Positions 47,101 through 58,758 of a stretch of DNA of 64,000 nucleotides are shown piece after piece (the first letter of the stretch is position 1; every line of letters starts with the position of its first letter). The DNA comes from Mercurialis annua (Eukaryota > Streptophyta > Magnoliopsida > Malpighiales > Euphorbiaceae). Made by a program: the position numbers and the translations under genes. Location: contig NC_065571.1 of NCBI RefSeq assembly GCF_937616625.2, positions 30,175,879 through 30,239,878 on the forward strand. Direction: 5' to 3'. Below the pieces are notes generated by a model, which was not told the origin of the DNA, searched no databases, and saw nothing but the letters and a program-made list of their open reading frames with translations.

Positions 47101-50100
47101 AAAATGTTATGAAACACATACAAATGTCTCACCTTTTAAGCGATTTAAGTCAAACGTTTAAAACGTTACAAACAAATCCAAAAATTTCACTTTTTTGGCA
47201 ATTTAAGCTAAACGCTTACAGACGATACGAAAAAAATCCAAACGTTTAACCTTTATAGCAATTTAAGCCAAACATTTAAAAAGTTACGAAACCAATCCAA
47301 ACGTTTAAAACGTTTCGAAAAAAAATCATAACGTTTCACTTTTTTAGCGATTTAAGCCAAACGTTGAAAACGTTATGAAACAAATCCTAACATTTCACTT
47401 TTTTAACGATTTAAGCCAAACTATTAAAACGTTACGAAACAAATCCTAACGTTTCACCTTTTAATCGATTTAAACCAAACGTTTAAAACGTTACGAAACA
47501 AATCCTAACGTTTCACTGTTTTAGCGATTTAAGCCAAACATTTAAAACATTTCGGAACAAATCCAAACGTTTAACCTTTTTAGCAGTTTAAGCCAATCGT
47601 TTAAATCGTTACAAAACAAATCCTAACATTTCAGCTTTTTAGCGATTTAAGCCAAACGTTTAAAATTTTACGAAACAAATCCTAACGTTTCAGCTTTTTA
47701 GCAATTTAAGTCAAACGTTTAAAACGTTACGACACAAGTGCAAACGTTTAAAATGTTAGGAAACAAATCCTAACATTTCAACTTTTTAGCGATTTAAGCC
47801 AAGCGTTTAAAATGTTACCAAACCAGTCCAAACGTTTAAAAAGTTACGAAAAAAATCCTAACGTTTCACCTTTTTAGCGATTTAAGCCAAAGGTTTACAA
47901 ACATTTGGAAATAAATCCAAATGTTTCACCCTTTTATCAATTTAAGCCAACCGTTTAAAACGTTACGAAACCAATCCAAACGTTTAAAACTTTACGAAAC
48001 AAAATCATAACGTTTCACCTTTTTAATTTTTTATGCCAAACGTTTAAAACGTAACGAAACAAATCCAAACGTTTCGCCATTTTAATGATTTAAGCAAAAT
48101 ATTTAAATCGTTACGAAGCAAATCCTAACATTTTCCCTTTTTAGCAATTTAAGCAAAACGTTTAAAATGTTTCGAAACAAATCCAAACGTTTCTCCTTTT
48201 TAGTGATTGAAGCCAGACGTTTAAATCGTTATGAAACAAATGCTAACGTTTCACCTTTTTAGCGATTTAAGACGAACATTTAAAAGTTACGAAACAAATC
48301 CAAACGTTTCACCCTTTTAACGATTTAAGCCGAACATTTAGAAAGTTACGAAACAAATCCAAACATTTCACCCTTTTAGAGATTTAAGACAAACATTTAC
48401 ACACGTTACAAAACAAATCCAAAGGCTTCACCTTTTTAGCGATTTAACCAAACGTTTAAAATGTTACGAAACCAATCCAAATGTTAAAAACATTATGAAA
48501 CAAATTCAAATGTTTCACCTTTTTAGCGATTTAAGCCAAACGTTTACAAACGCTACGAAACAAATCCAAAGGTTTCACCTTTTTAGTGATATAACCAAAA
48601 CATTTAAAACATTATGAAACCAATCCAAACGTTCAAACCGTTATGAAACCAATCCAAACGTATCCCCTTTTTAGCGATTTAAGCCAAACGTTTAATAAGT
48701 TACGAAACAAATACTAACGTTTCACCTTTTAAGGGATTTAAGCCAACCTTTTAAAACGTTATGAAACAAATCCTAAAGTTTCTCCTTTTTAGAGATTTAA
48801 GCCAAACGTTTAAAATATTTTGAAACAAATCCAAACGCTTCCCTGTTTTATTGATTAAAGCCAAACGTTTAAAATATTTCGAACTAAATCCAAATGTTTC
48901 CCCTTTTTAGCGAGTTAAGACAAACGTTAGGAAACAAATCCAATCATTTCACCTTTTTAGCGATTTAAGCGAAATGTTTACAAACGTTATGAAACAAATA
49001 GAAACCTTTCACCTTTTTCGCGATTTAAACCAAATGTTAAAACCGTTTCGAACCCAATCCAAAAGTATAAAACGTTACGAAACAAATCCTAACATTTCAC
49101 CTTTTTAGTGATTTAAGCCAAACGTTTAAAACGTTACGAAAAAATCCTAAATTTTTTCCTTTTTAGTTATTTGAGCCAAACGTTTAAAACGTTGAGAAAC
49201 AAATCCTAACATTTCCCCTTTTTAGAGATTTAAGCCAAACATTTAAAACGTTTCACCTTTTTAGTGATTTAAGCCAACGTTTAAAACGTTACGAAACCAA
49301 TTCAAACATTTAAAACGTTACGAAACAAATCCTAATGTTTCACCTTTTTAGCGATTTAAGCCAAACGTTTAAAACGTTACGAAACAAATCCTAACTTTTC
49401 AACTTTTTAGCGATTTAAGCCAAACGTTTAAAAAGTTACGAAACAAATCCAAACCTTTCCCCTTTTTGGCGATTAGGGCCAAACATTTTAAACGTTACGA
49501 AAACAATCCAAACTTTTAAAATGTTACAAAAAAAATCCAAACATTTTTCTTTTTTAGCGATTATAGCCTAAAGTTTGAATACATTATGAAACAAATCCAA
49601 ATGTTTCACCTTTTTAGCGATTTTAGCCAAACGTTTAAACCGTTAATAATCCGATCCAAACGTTTAAAACGTTTTAAAACAAATCAAAACGTTTCACCTT
49701 TTTAGCGATTCAAGCCAAGAGTTTAAAACGTTACAAAACCAATTTAAACGTTTGAAAAGTTACTAAAAAAATCCAAACATTTCACCTTTTTAGCAATTTA
49801 AGCCAAAGGTTTACAGACATTAAGAAACAAATCCAAACATTTCACCCTTTTATCATTTTAAGCCAAACGTTTAAAACGTTACAAAACCAATCCAAACGTT
49901 TAAAACGTTATGAAATAAATCCAAACGTTTCACCTTTTTAACGATTTATGCCAACGTTTACAAAGGTTACGAAACAAACCCAAATGTTTTACTCTTTTAG
50001 CAATTTAAGCCAAACGATTAAAACGTTATGAAACCAATCCAAACATTTAAAACGTTACGAAACAAATCCAAACATTTCGCCTTTTTAGCCATTTGATCCA

Positions 50101-52559
50101 AAAGTTAACAAACGTTATCAAATAAATGCAAATGTTTCACCTTTTTAGCAACTTAAGCCAAACATTTAAAATGTTACGTAACCAATCCAAACGTTTCAAA
50201 CGTTATGAAACAAATTCAAACGTTTCACCTTTTTTGCGATTTAAGCCAAATGTTTAAAACTTTACGAATTAAATCCAAACGTCTCACCTTTTTAGCGATT
50301 TATTATAAACGTTTAAAAACGTTACGAAACATATCCAAATGTTTCACCTTTTTAGCGATTTAAGCCAAACGTTTAAAATGTTACGAAACCAATACAAATG
50401 TTTAAAAGGTGACGAAAAAAATCCTAATGTTTCACCGTTTTAGTGATTTAAGCCAAACGTTTAAAATGTTACGAAACAAATCCTAACGTTTCAGCTTTTT
50501 AGCGATTTAAGTTAAACGTTTAAAATGTTACAAAACAAATCCAAATGTTTCACCTTTTTAGCGATTTAAGCCAAATGCTTAAAATGTTACGAAACCAATC
50601 CAAACGTTTAAAACGTTACGAAAAAAATCTAAACTTTTGTTCTTTTTAGCAATTTAAGTCAAAAGTTTATAAACATTATGAACCAAATCCAAAGTTTCAC
50701 CTTTTGAGCGATTTTAGCGAAACGTTTATAAATGTCACGAAAGAAATCCAAACGTTTCTCCTTTTTAGCAATTTAAGCCAAAATGTTGTAAAACGTTACG
50801 AAACCAATCCAAACGTTTAAAACGTTACGAAACAAATCCTAAGGTTTCACCTTTTTAGCCATTTAAGCCAAACGTTTAAAACGTTACGAAACAAATCCTA
50901 ATGTTTCCCTTTTATTATGATTTAAGCCAAACGTTTAAAATATTTCAAAACAAATCCTAACGTTTTACCTTTTTAATGAGTTAAGCCAAACATTTAAAAT
51001 GTTACAAAACAAATTCTAATGTTTCCCCTTTTTAGCAATTTTAGCCAAACCTTTAAAACATTTCGAAACAAATGCTAACCTTTCACCTTTTTAGCAATTT
51101 AAGCCAAACATTTAAAAAGTTATGAAACAAATCCAAACGTTTCACCTTTTTAATGATTTAAGCCAAATGTTTGAAAAGTTATGAAACCAATCCAAACGTT
51201 TAAAACGTTACAAAAAAAATCCAAACGTTTCTCCATTTTAGAGATTTAAGCCAAACGTTTACAAACGTTACGAAACAAATCCAAACGTTTCGCCATTTTA
51301 GCGATTTAACCAAACGTTTAAAACGTCATGAAACCAATCCAAACGTTTGAAATGTTATGAAACAAATCCAAACATTTCACCCTTTTAGCGATTTAAGCCA
51401 AACAATTACAATAATTACAAAACAAATCCAAACATTTCATCTTATTAGCAATTTAAGGAAAATATATAAAACATTACTTAACCAATCCAAACGTTTATAA
51501 CGTCACGAAACAAATCCAAATATTTCACCTTTTTAGCGATTGAAGCCAAACGATTGCAAACATTACGAAACAAATCCAAACGTTTCACCTTATTAGTTAT
51601 TTATGCCAAACATTTAAAATGTTACTTAACCAATCCAAACGTTTAAAACGTTATGAAACACATACAAATGTGTCACCTTTTTAGCGATTTAAGCCAAACT
51701 TTTAAAACGTTATAAACAAATCCAAAAATTTCACCTTTTTAGAAATTTAAGCTAAACGTTTACAGACGTTACGAAACAAATCCAATCATTTCACCTTTAT
51801 AGCAATTTAAGCCAAATGTTTAAAAAGTTATGAAACGAATCCAAATGTTTAAAACTTTACGGAAAAAAATCCTAACATTTCACCTTTTTAGCGATTTAAG
51901 CCAAATGTTAAAAACATTATGAGACAGATCCTAACGTTTCACGTTTTAGCGATTTAAGCCAAGCGTTTAAAACGTTACGAAATAAATTCTAATGTCTCAC
52001 CTTTTAATCGATTTAAGCCAAACATTTAAAACGTTACGAAACAAATCCAAACGTTTCACTATTTTAGCGATTTAAGCCAAACGTTTAAAACATTTCGGAA
52101 CAAATCCAAATGTTCAACCTCTTTAGCAATTTAAGCCAATTGTTTAAATCGTTACAAAACAAATCTTAACATTTCACCTTTTTATCGATTTAAGCCAAAC
52201 GTTTAAAACTTTACGAAACAAATCCTAATGTTTCCCCTTTTTAGCAATTTAAGCCAAACGCTTAAAAAGTTACGACACAAATCCAAACGTTTAAAACGTT
52301 ACAAAACAAATCCTAACACTTTACCTTTTTAGATATTCGAGCCAAAAGTTTAAAACGTTACAAAACAAATCCAAACCTTTTACCTTTTTAGTAATTTAAG
52401 CGAAATGTTTAAAATTTTACGAAACAAATCCAAATATTTAAAATGCTACAAAACAAATCCAAACGTTGCACTTTTTTAGCGATTTAAGCCAAAACGTTTA
52501 AAATGTTACAAAACAAATCCAAACGTTTCACCTTATTAGCTATTTAAGCCAAACGTTCA
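41154..52559. repeat. Satellite array, block 4 (longest)
   Basis: About 11.4 kb of uninterrupted satellite in which ~59-bp and ~88-bp units are mixed. Monomers differ widely, and no identical long block repeats within it that I could see. ORFs at 42508 and 46146 are repeat translations. I see no embedded gene. Confidence 0.96.
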
Positions 52560-52976
52560 TGATTGTTCTTCGAATGGTAATGTCTTCTCTTGATGTCCTG
52601 AGATCACGAACACAGGTCAGAATGAGTCGAACGTGTTGTGTCCGACCACACTGTGATGCCTAAGTCAGATACCTTGTAGGGTTAAAGATAAATGATGTAG
52701 TTTGAAAAGAATGAATTAGGGTTTTACCTTTACTCTTTACTTGTTTTATATAGAATCCTCTCCAAGTCATTGACTTAAAGTCATCTTCCTGTGGTTGTAT
52801 TCAATTCGGACTATGCTAGAAGATAGAGATTAGGTTAATCTCTACATTCCCGGATTCCGAAGATCATGTCAGTTAGGATCTACGTCTGTTGACTGGTTTC
52901 TATTGTCTGATATATGCGTACTGTTATCTTCGGTGCCTGTTGACTATATGCATGGGAGTCAACTGCGTATCCATCA
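52560..52976 (-). repeat. 3' LTR of gypsy element
   Basis: 417 bp, same length as 61510-61926, bounded TG...CA on the minus strand. Short LTRs relative to a 9.4-kb element. Confidence 0.95.
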
Positions 52977-52992
52977 TTAGCCCCTCCCCCCT
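52977..52992 (-). promoter_or_regulatory. Polypurine tract of gypsy element
   Basis: On the minus strand AGGGGGGAGGGGCTAA directly precedes the LTR. It confirms minus orientation for the retroelement and, by contrast, the antisense direction of the gene at 53343-55445. Confidence 0.92.
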
Positions 52993-53203
52993 ATTCCGCA
53001 GTTCAACTATTTATGGTTGTTTGCTTTTATTTAATGCTCTGCTGTCAAAACTGGGGTTTTATTAGGGTAAACTTGGCTTTTAAGCAATCGTCTGGCGAAG
53101 TGCCACATGGCGTAATTTTCAATTTTCAAAATTTTGAAAATCAAAAATTATGCGCCCCTTCATTTCTCCGTAACTGACTCCTCCGCTCCACGCGTCTTTT
53201 GTT

Positions 53204-53210
53204 TATAAAA
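53204..53210 (+). promoter_or_regulatory. TATA box of the antisense gene
   Basis: TATAAAA followed by a CT-rich stretch to the ATG at 53343, as in plant 5' UTRs. It lies inside the element on the plus strand, so the gene need not rely on an LTR promoter. Confidence 0.65.
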
Positions 53211-53342
53211 CCTTTTCTTCTTCTTTCTTCTTTTACTTTTCCCGTTTTGCTTCTTCCATTTCTCCGTCTTTCTTCTTTTTGGCGACCTCTTTCTTTATAT
53301 CCAAGTATTTCCTTTTCTTCTTTCTTTTAATTTTCTTGCATC

Positions 53343-55445
53343 ATGACTCGCACCAGATCTAGTGTAGTTACTCCTTCGTCTGGAACCTCAGTAGATTATC
53401 GGAAGAATCTTAGTGATTTTGTTTCAAGAGTTGATGATAGCACCATTAGTGATATTCGTGAGGCATGTAGCATTCCTTCCGATTATACTTTGTTTTCTTG
53501 CGATGCTTCTTTCAGTGCTAACCACCGTCCTGATACCAACCAGATTGTTGTGTATAAGGAACAATTCCGAGGCGGTCTTCGATTTCCCATTAGTGATTTT
53601 CTTCGTGATTTTGTGATTTCTAACAAAATTCCTCCAAGGCAGATTCACCCAAATGTTATTCGTCTACTATGTGCTTTCATTGAGTTAATCTTTCATAAGA
53701 AACTTCTGCCCACTCTTGGTTTACTGGCTGAGGTGTTTCATGTTTGTCGTCGGGCCAACAAATTTTATCTCTATCTTCCCTTTGTCTGAGGCAAGCGCCT
53801 CCTGGCTGGTCTTCCTAATCTTACCAAATGCTGGCAAAACTCTTTCTTCCTGATTGGTCATGACACTGCTTTTTCCTCCTTTCCCTACATTTGGCTAGAC
53901 AAACCTCCGAAGATTACTGTTGCCAAGCCTCCAAAAAAGGATCTGCTTCTACTGGAACAGCTTGTTGGCGCTGCCCGTATCAAATGCTTTAATGCTCCTG
54001 ATTTAGTACATAATTATCTGGCTCGTTTGTATCCCGAATATGTTCCTTTGGTAGATGATTTTGATGGTTCAAAAGAACCTAGTGCTGCTAGCCAATCTAA
54101 CGAACCCTCTGAATCTGCGTCTCTAATGGACTTAAGTTCCTCCGAAAAGGCTATGCTAATTTCCTATAATGTTCTTTTTATGTTGCCTATATTAACTTGT
54201 TTGTACCGTGTTTCCAGAAATGAATTATCTAGATGACATCAAGATTTCTGTCGAGGATCTGGGTGGTGTGGTGACCTCAGCGGTTGCACCTTCTGCTTCC
54301 AATCCTACTGCATCTGGGGGATCGCAGACAATGCTAGTTCCAACCCCTACATCAAACAAACCTCCTATAAAGAGAGCACAGTCTTCTTCCCAGAGAATGT
54401 CAGAGCCACCTTCTCGCTCTAAACAAGTGCCTGCGAAGCGTAGGAAACTAGACTTAGAGCTTTGTCCTGATCCCCGTGTTTGGATTGAGGAACATTTTGG
54501 TTCCGCTTTTGTTTAAAATATGGATGTTTCTGGTTTGTACTCCAATTTCCTTCGATTGAACAGTGATGTGGACCTCTGGAAACAAGTCCATATTGATGAC
54601 AATTTTGACAAGTTTGATTCTTCACTGCTACACGTATGTATTTATCTGATATTTACTACTTTATCCTTTCTTTAACTTGTGTAAATGCTGAAATATTATA
54701 ATGCTACTGGTTTCTGCGACAGGTGGTTCAAGGTGTCTCCGTTCTACGTCAGCATAAGGAGCAACTGTTGAAAAAACATGAAGAGGAGGCTGCTCTCCTT
54801 TGACGATCTGCTCAGGCGGAGATTAACAAGCTTAAAAGTTCCCTACAAGTTGCTGTTGATAAGAACAAGATCCTAGAGCGGAAGGTCGCTGATCGTGAAT
54901 CCTCCCTTTTGGAAGTGCAAGGTATTCGTGATAAGTTGTTGACTGAAAAGAGAGAGAATAGGAAGGATGTGAATGATTATATCTCCGGTTGCCTAACTGA
55001 TTTCTGTGCTACCGCTGTCGGGGTTGTTCATCAAGATTACCCTGACTATGATATTGGAAAATTTCTGGCTATTGATCTTCGCGCACTAGAACAGCGTGTA
55101 ATGGCAAAGACAGTTGCGAAGAAAAAAGCTTGCTGGGGGAGCTACTGTCAAGAGACTACCTCTACCCCCGCGATACTTCCTTCTACAATTGGAGCTACTT
55201 ATGCTTCTGAGGATGGGCTAGCTTTTTCTGATCCACACCTTCCCAAGATTGCTGATACTGGTGACAAGGATCCTGCTAAGGAAGAAGGTGGCGAAGAGCT
55301 CCTTGCCAATGACCCTCTTACTGTCGTCGAAAGCCATTTGGACTCTGCTCCAAAAGATGTTACAAGTTCTGAGGCTCCTTTATCTGCTGATGACTCTGAA
55401 GCTCTTCCAAAAGAAGTTATTCCTTCTGATACTGAGATTGTGTAG
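53343..55445 (+). pseudogene. Antisense extra gene (aORF) of the gypsy element, Transposase_28-like
   Basis: Plus-strand gene opposite to the retrotransposon, ending 236 bp from the convergent pol stop. From ATG 53343 the first exon reads through one in-frame TGA (53787-53789) and resembles the plant 'putative gypsy type transposon' family (Pfam Transposase_28). A probable intron ends at TTTCCAG (54211-54217), but its donor is not resolved. Exon 2 has a P-A-K-R-R-K-L-D nuclear-localisation-like motif (54430-54453) and a TAA at 54514-54516. A good intron (54634-54722, GTATGT...CGACAG, 89 bp, phase 0) leads to a last exon with a heptad-like coiled coil (about 54723-54960, one TGA at 54801) and an acidic Ser/Ala-rich tail ending at TAG 55445. 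Three stops make this copy inactive. The function is unknown; extra antisense ORFs are known in Tat-lineage elements. Confidence 0.82.
54634..54722 (+). other. Intron in the antisense gene
   Basis: GT at 54634, AG at 54721-54722, with a CTAC-type branch candidate and a TTTCTG pyrimidine stretch. Its 89-bp removal moves the reading frame from exon 2 into exon 3 exactly (phase 0). Confidence 0.8.
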
Positions 55446-55680
55446 GCTTGTCTAGCCAGTTTGTGCTTTTCTTTTTTAGCTAGCTTTCTTTTCTTTTTCT
55501 TGTTATTGCCTTTGGGGCAAAAACTTCTAAGTTCTTTCTTTTTTGGGGCACTTATGTTTTGTTTGAACTGGCCCACTATTTCTAGAACTTTTTGCCTTTC
55601 TCAATTAGTAAGTCATACTTTATATGTTAAAAAATGGAAAGAATTTAATGCTTTATTAATTATGAAGGTAGCAATTACAT
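55446..55680. other. Convergent intergenic stretch
   Basis: About 235 bp between the ends of the antisense gene and of pol. T-rich on the plus strand, with no ORF of interest; it should contain the 3' end signals of the plus-strand transcript, though I see no clear AATAAA on the plus strand. Confidence 0.5.
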
Positions 55681-56848
55681 TTACTGGAAGTACTTCTTCA
55701 AGTTGTTTACATTCCAGGTTCTGGGGAGAATCGTCCCTTCGAAGTGGGCAATTTTATAAGCCCCTCTTCCTACTATTTCTAAGACTCGATCGGAGCACTA
55801 AATCTCCCACTACGAAGCTTCTCTTCTTCACTTTGGCATTATGGTATTTGGCCATCTGCCTTCGATATGCTTCTGCCTTGACTGCTGTCTGGTGTCTCCT
55901 TTCTTCTAACAGATCCAGGCATAATCTCATGGATTCTTCGTTCTTCTCTTCATCAAAGACTTGGACTCTTAATAAAGGCATGCCGATTTCTACTGGCAAC
56001 ACAACTTCCGTGCCATATACCAGGCTGAAAGGAGTTTCTCCAGTTGCTTTTTTGGGTGTGGTGCAATATGCACAGATGACTTTGTACAACTCATCCACCC
56101 ATCTTCCTTTAAAATCATCTAGTCTCTTTTTTATCCCTGTGAGGATAGTTCTGTTGGTGACTTCTGTAAGTCCATTGGTCTGCGGGTGGGCCACTGAAGT
56201 GAACTTCAGTCTTATGTTCAGTCCCTCGCAATACGCTCTGAATTTGCAACAATCGAACTGCTTTCCGTTGTCAGTGACTAAGGAATGCGGTATACCAAAC
56301 ATGTCCATTTATGTTAGTGATATTTAATATGTAATTCAATGTATGATAGAGAGTGAGATGTATTACCTCCCCATAACTTCTTTTGATAGCCAAGTTTGAA
56401 TCTTATCAGTGGTGATTGTTTTCATTGGCTCTACTTCTACCCACCTGGTGAAGTGATCTACAACTACCACTATGAACTTCACTTGCCCTCGAGCTGGAGG
56501 AAATGGTCCCAGTATGTCTACGCCCCATGTCATGAATGGCCATGGGCTACCGATGGGATGTTGCTCAGATGCTGGTGTTCGTATCACTGCGCCGAACTTA
56601 TGACACTTCTCACACTTAAGAACCATGTCTTCTGCATCCTTCTTCATGGACAACCAATAGAAACCTTGTATCGAGGCTTTTTTGACCAAGGTTGTTGATG
56701 CTTCATGAGCTCTACAGATGCCCTCGTGAATTTCGCGTAGGACATACAAACCTTCCTCCTTCGTCAGACATCGAGACCACGGGTGTGTGGCTGATGCCCT
56801 ATAGAGTATTCCTTCTAAGACTGAATATGATGCCGATTGTCGGACCAC
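55681..56848 (-). pseudogene. Gypsy integrase (degenerate)
   Basis: Minus-strand integrase. It has an H...C-x-x-C zinc-binding region (K-C-E-K-C-H around 56600), core D in W-G-V-D-I-L-G-P, the second D in V-T-D-N-G-K-Q-F and E in N-G-L-T-E-V, so the catalytic triad is intact. The core is split by a 66-bp insert (56301-56366) that looks like an intron with a broken acceptor. Near 55750 the frame is lost and part of the C-terminal domain appears deleted, since the reading resumes at a K-I-A-H-F-E-G-T-I-L-P-R-T-W-N block with a natural-looking stop at 55681-55683. It would integrate the cDNA if functional; this copy is not. Confidence 0.88.
56301..56366 (-). other. Intron-like insert in integrase, acceptor damaged
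   Basis: On the minus strand AG|GTAATAC opens a 66-bp AT-rich insert with a CTAAC branch-like box near its 3' end; exon sequence resumes as G-TTT-GGT in frame, but the last two bases are AT, not AG. Removing exactly 66 bp restores a continuous integrase core between the R and F-G-I-P-H residues. Confidence 0.55.
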
Positions 56849-56989
56849 CTTGGCTGCTTCTGCAGTTTATTCTAGGAGGATGCCATCCATCAAGTATAAC
56901 AGCAATGTCCGCATCCATGTATCTACTTCTTCTATGGGTAACATTTATGCGTCTGCTTCTACAGACGATGTCAGGCGTTCTTCTTTCAT

Positions 56990-57660
56990 CTACATCTCTG
57001 TGAACAGCTGACTCTTTGCCGCCGCTGCTTTGGCAATTGCATCTGCGGCTGCGTTTTCTTCTCTGGGTATAGGGCGAATTTCCCATTCTCCCCCTACTTT
57101 TTCTATGTCTTTTAAGAGCTCTTTTGCTTTTTCCATGTATCTTGCCATCCTTGCATCTTTTGCTTGGAATTGTCCTCCTACTTGACCTGTGACTAACTGC
57201 GAATCACTGTGGACCCGCAATACCTCAGTTTTAAGCTCCTTTGCGATTGATAACCCTGTTATGAGGGCTTCATATTCTGCAATACTGTTAGTTCACTGAA
57301 AGAAATTACTATTCTGTTTAAATGATGAATTGATATCATACCTGCTACGTTGTTGGTTGCATTGAATTGCAGATGCACTGCGTATTCGATTGTTATTCCC
57401 ATTGGTCCTTCTAAGACAATACATGCTCCTGCTCCAAGGTCGCTAGATGCTCCATCTACATAGAGATTCCAGGTAACCGCTTCTCTGGGTTCCTCTCTAT
57501 CTGGTTTCTCCGTCATCTCTACCACGAAATCAGCCAGTGCCTGAGCCTTCAGTGTCTTCCTCGGTTCATATCTTATGTCATGCTCTCCCAGTTGGACAGA
57601 CCAGCTGCCATCCTTCCCGATGTTTCCGGCCTCTGCAACGCCTTCCTCAGAGGCTGATTA
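56990..57660 (-). pseudogene. Gypsy RNase H domain (degenerate, with intron)
   Basis: Minus strand. The first part (57259-57525 frame) has N-L-Y-V-D-G-A-S-S with the first catalytic Asp. The second (56990-57220 frame) has V-H-S-D-S-Q-L-V, with the third acidic residue. Between them lies a 65-bp intron (57277-57341) whose removal recreates the E-Y-E-A-L block. A single-base frameshift lies near 57610, and several stops precede the integrase. It would degrade the RNA strand in RNA-DNA hybrids. Confidence 0.85.
57277..57341 (-). other. Probable 65-bp spliceosomal intron in RNase H
   Basis: On the minus strand GCAG|GTATGATATC...TTTCAG...ACTAACAGTATTGCAG|AATATG: GT donor, CTAAC branch-like box, TGCAG acceptor, AT-rich. 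Excision is phase 1 within the codon G|AA and restores N-N-V-A-E-Y-E-A. The 65 bp (2 mod 3) also explains exactly the frame difference between the flanking ORFs. Confidence 0.75.
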
Positions 57661-58758
57661 GTTCACACAATGACTGTATGCCCTTGAAAGTATGGTCTTA
57701 ACTTCTTCGCTTCTACTACCACCATTAATGCCAACTTGTCGATTGTCGGGTAATTTAGCTTTGCGCCCTTCAGTGTCCTGCTGGAGTAATAAATAGGCAG
57801 CTGCTCTTCTTCTTCTTCTCCTACTAGGACCGAAGCGATCGTTTCTTTTCCTGCTGATAGGTACAGGTAAAGACTTTCTCCTGCTATCGGCCGGCTGAGT
57901 AACGGTGGGCTGGTCAAAAAGGTTTTTTAATTCTTCAAACGCTTTTTGACACTCCTCATTCCATTAAAAATTTTTCATATTGCGCAGCTGCTTGAAAAAG
58001 GGCAAACATCTCATTGCGGATGAAGAAACAAATCGTCTTAACGCTGTTACCCTTCAGTTCAGTTTCTGGACCTCTCTGATGCTTCATGGTTCTACCATGT
58101 CTAGAATGGCCTGGATTTTTTCCGGATTTGCCTGTATGCCTCTTTGACTCACTAAGTACCCAAGGAATTTTTCGGCTTTAATGCCGAACGCACACTTCTC
58201 CGGATTTAACTTCATGTTAAATTTGTTCAATACCGCAAAGGTTTCCTCCAGGTCCCTGGCGTGCTCCTCTGGTGTACTGCTTTTTATGATCAAACCATCT
58301 ACGTAGACTTCGATGTTCCTCCCCAATTTGTCTTTGAACATGAAGTTCACTAACCGCTGATACGCTGCTCATGCGTTCTTCAAGCCGAATGGCATGACGT
58401 TCTAGCAATATGTTCCTATATCCGTTGTAAAAGCTGTCTTTATCTGATCTCCTTCGTTCATTGGTATCTGGTGATAACCTTGTTTTGCGTCTGCGAGGCT
58501 GTAATGCTGGTAGCATGCTGTTGAATCTACCAATTGATCAATGTTAGGCAGCGGGTAGCTGTCCTTTGGGCAAGCTTTGTTTAAATCTGTAAAATCTACG
58601 CACATATGATATCCTCCATTTGCTTTTTTCACCAAGACAACGTTAGCAACCCATTCCGGATACATTACCTCTCTTATGAACTTTGCTGCTTCTAACTTCC
58701 GAACTTCCTCTTCTATGACCTTTCTTTGGTCTTCCGTGAACCGTCTCTTCTTCTGCAC
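57661..58758 (-). pseudogene. Gypsy reverse transcriptase (degenerate)
   Basis: Minus-strand RT from the M-Q-K-K-R-R-F-T block onward. It shows V-K-K-A-N-G-G-Y, D-L-N-K-A-C-P-K-D and the G-Y-H-Q-I block. The catalytic Y-V-D-D reads Y-V-D-G (Gly codon 58294-58296), losing an essential Asp. Stops include TAG at 58402-58404, a TGA shortly after it and a TGA at 57663-57665; further shifts occur near 58080 and 57918. The terminal part (57663-57917) is the RT-RNase H connection. Would copy the element's RNA; this copy is dead. Confidence 0.9.

Noticed and set aside
55461..56327. 288-codon plus-strand ORF
   Set aside because: Shadow of the minus-strand integrase, whose motifs are clear; the plus-strand product is compositionally odd and has no domain.
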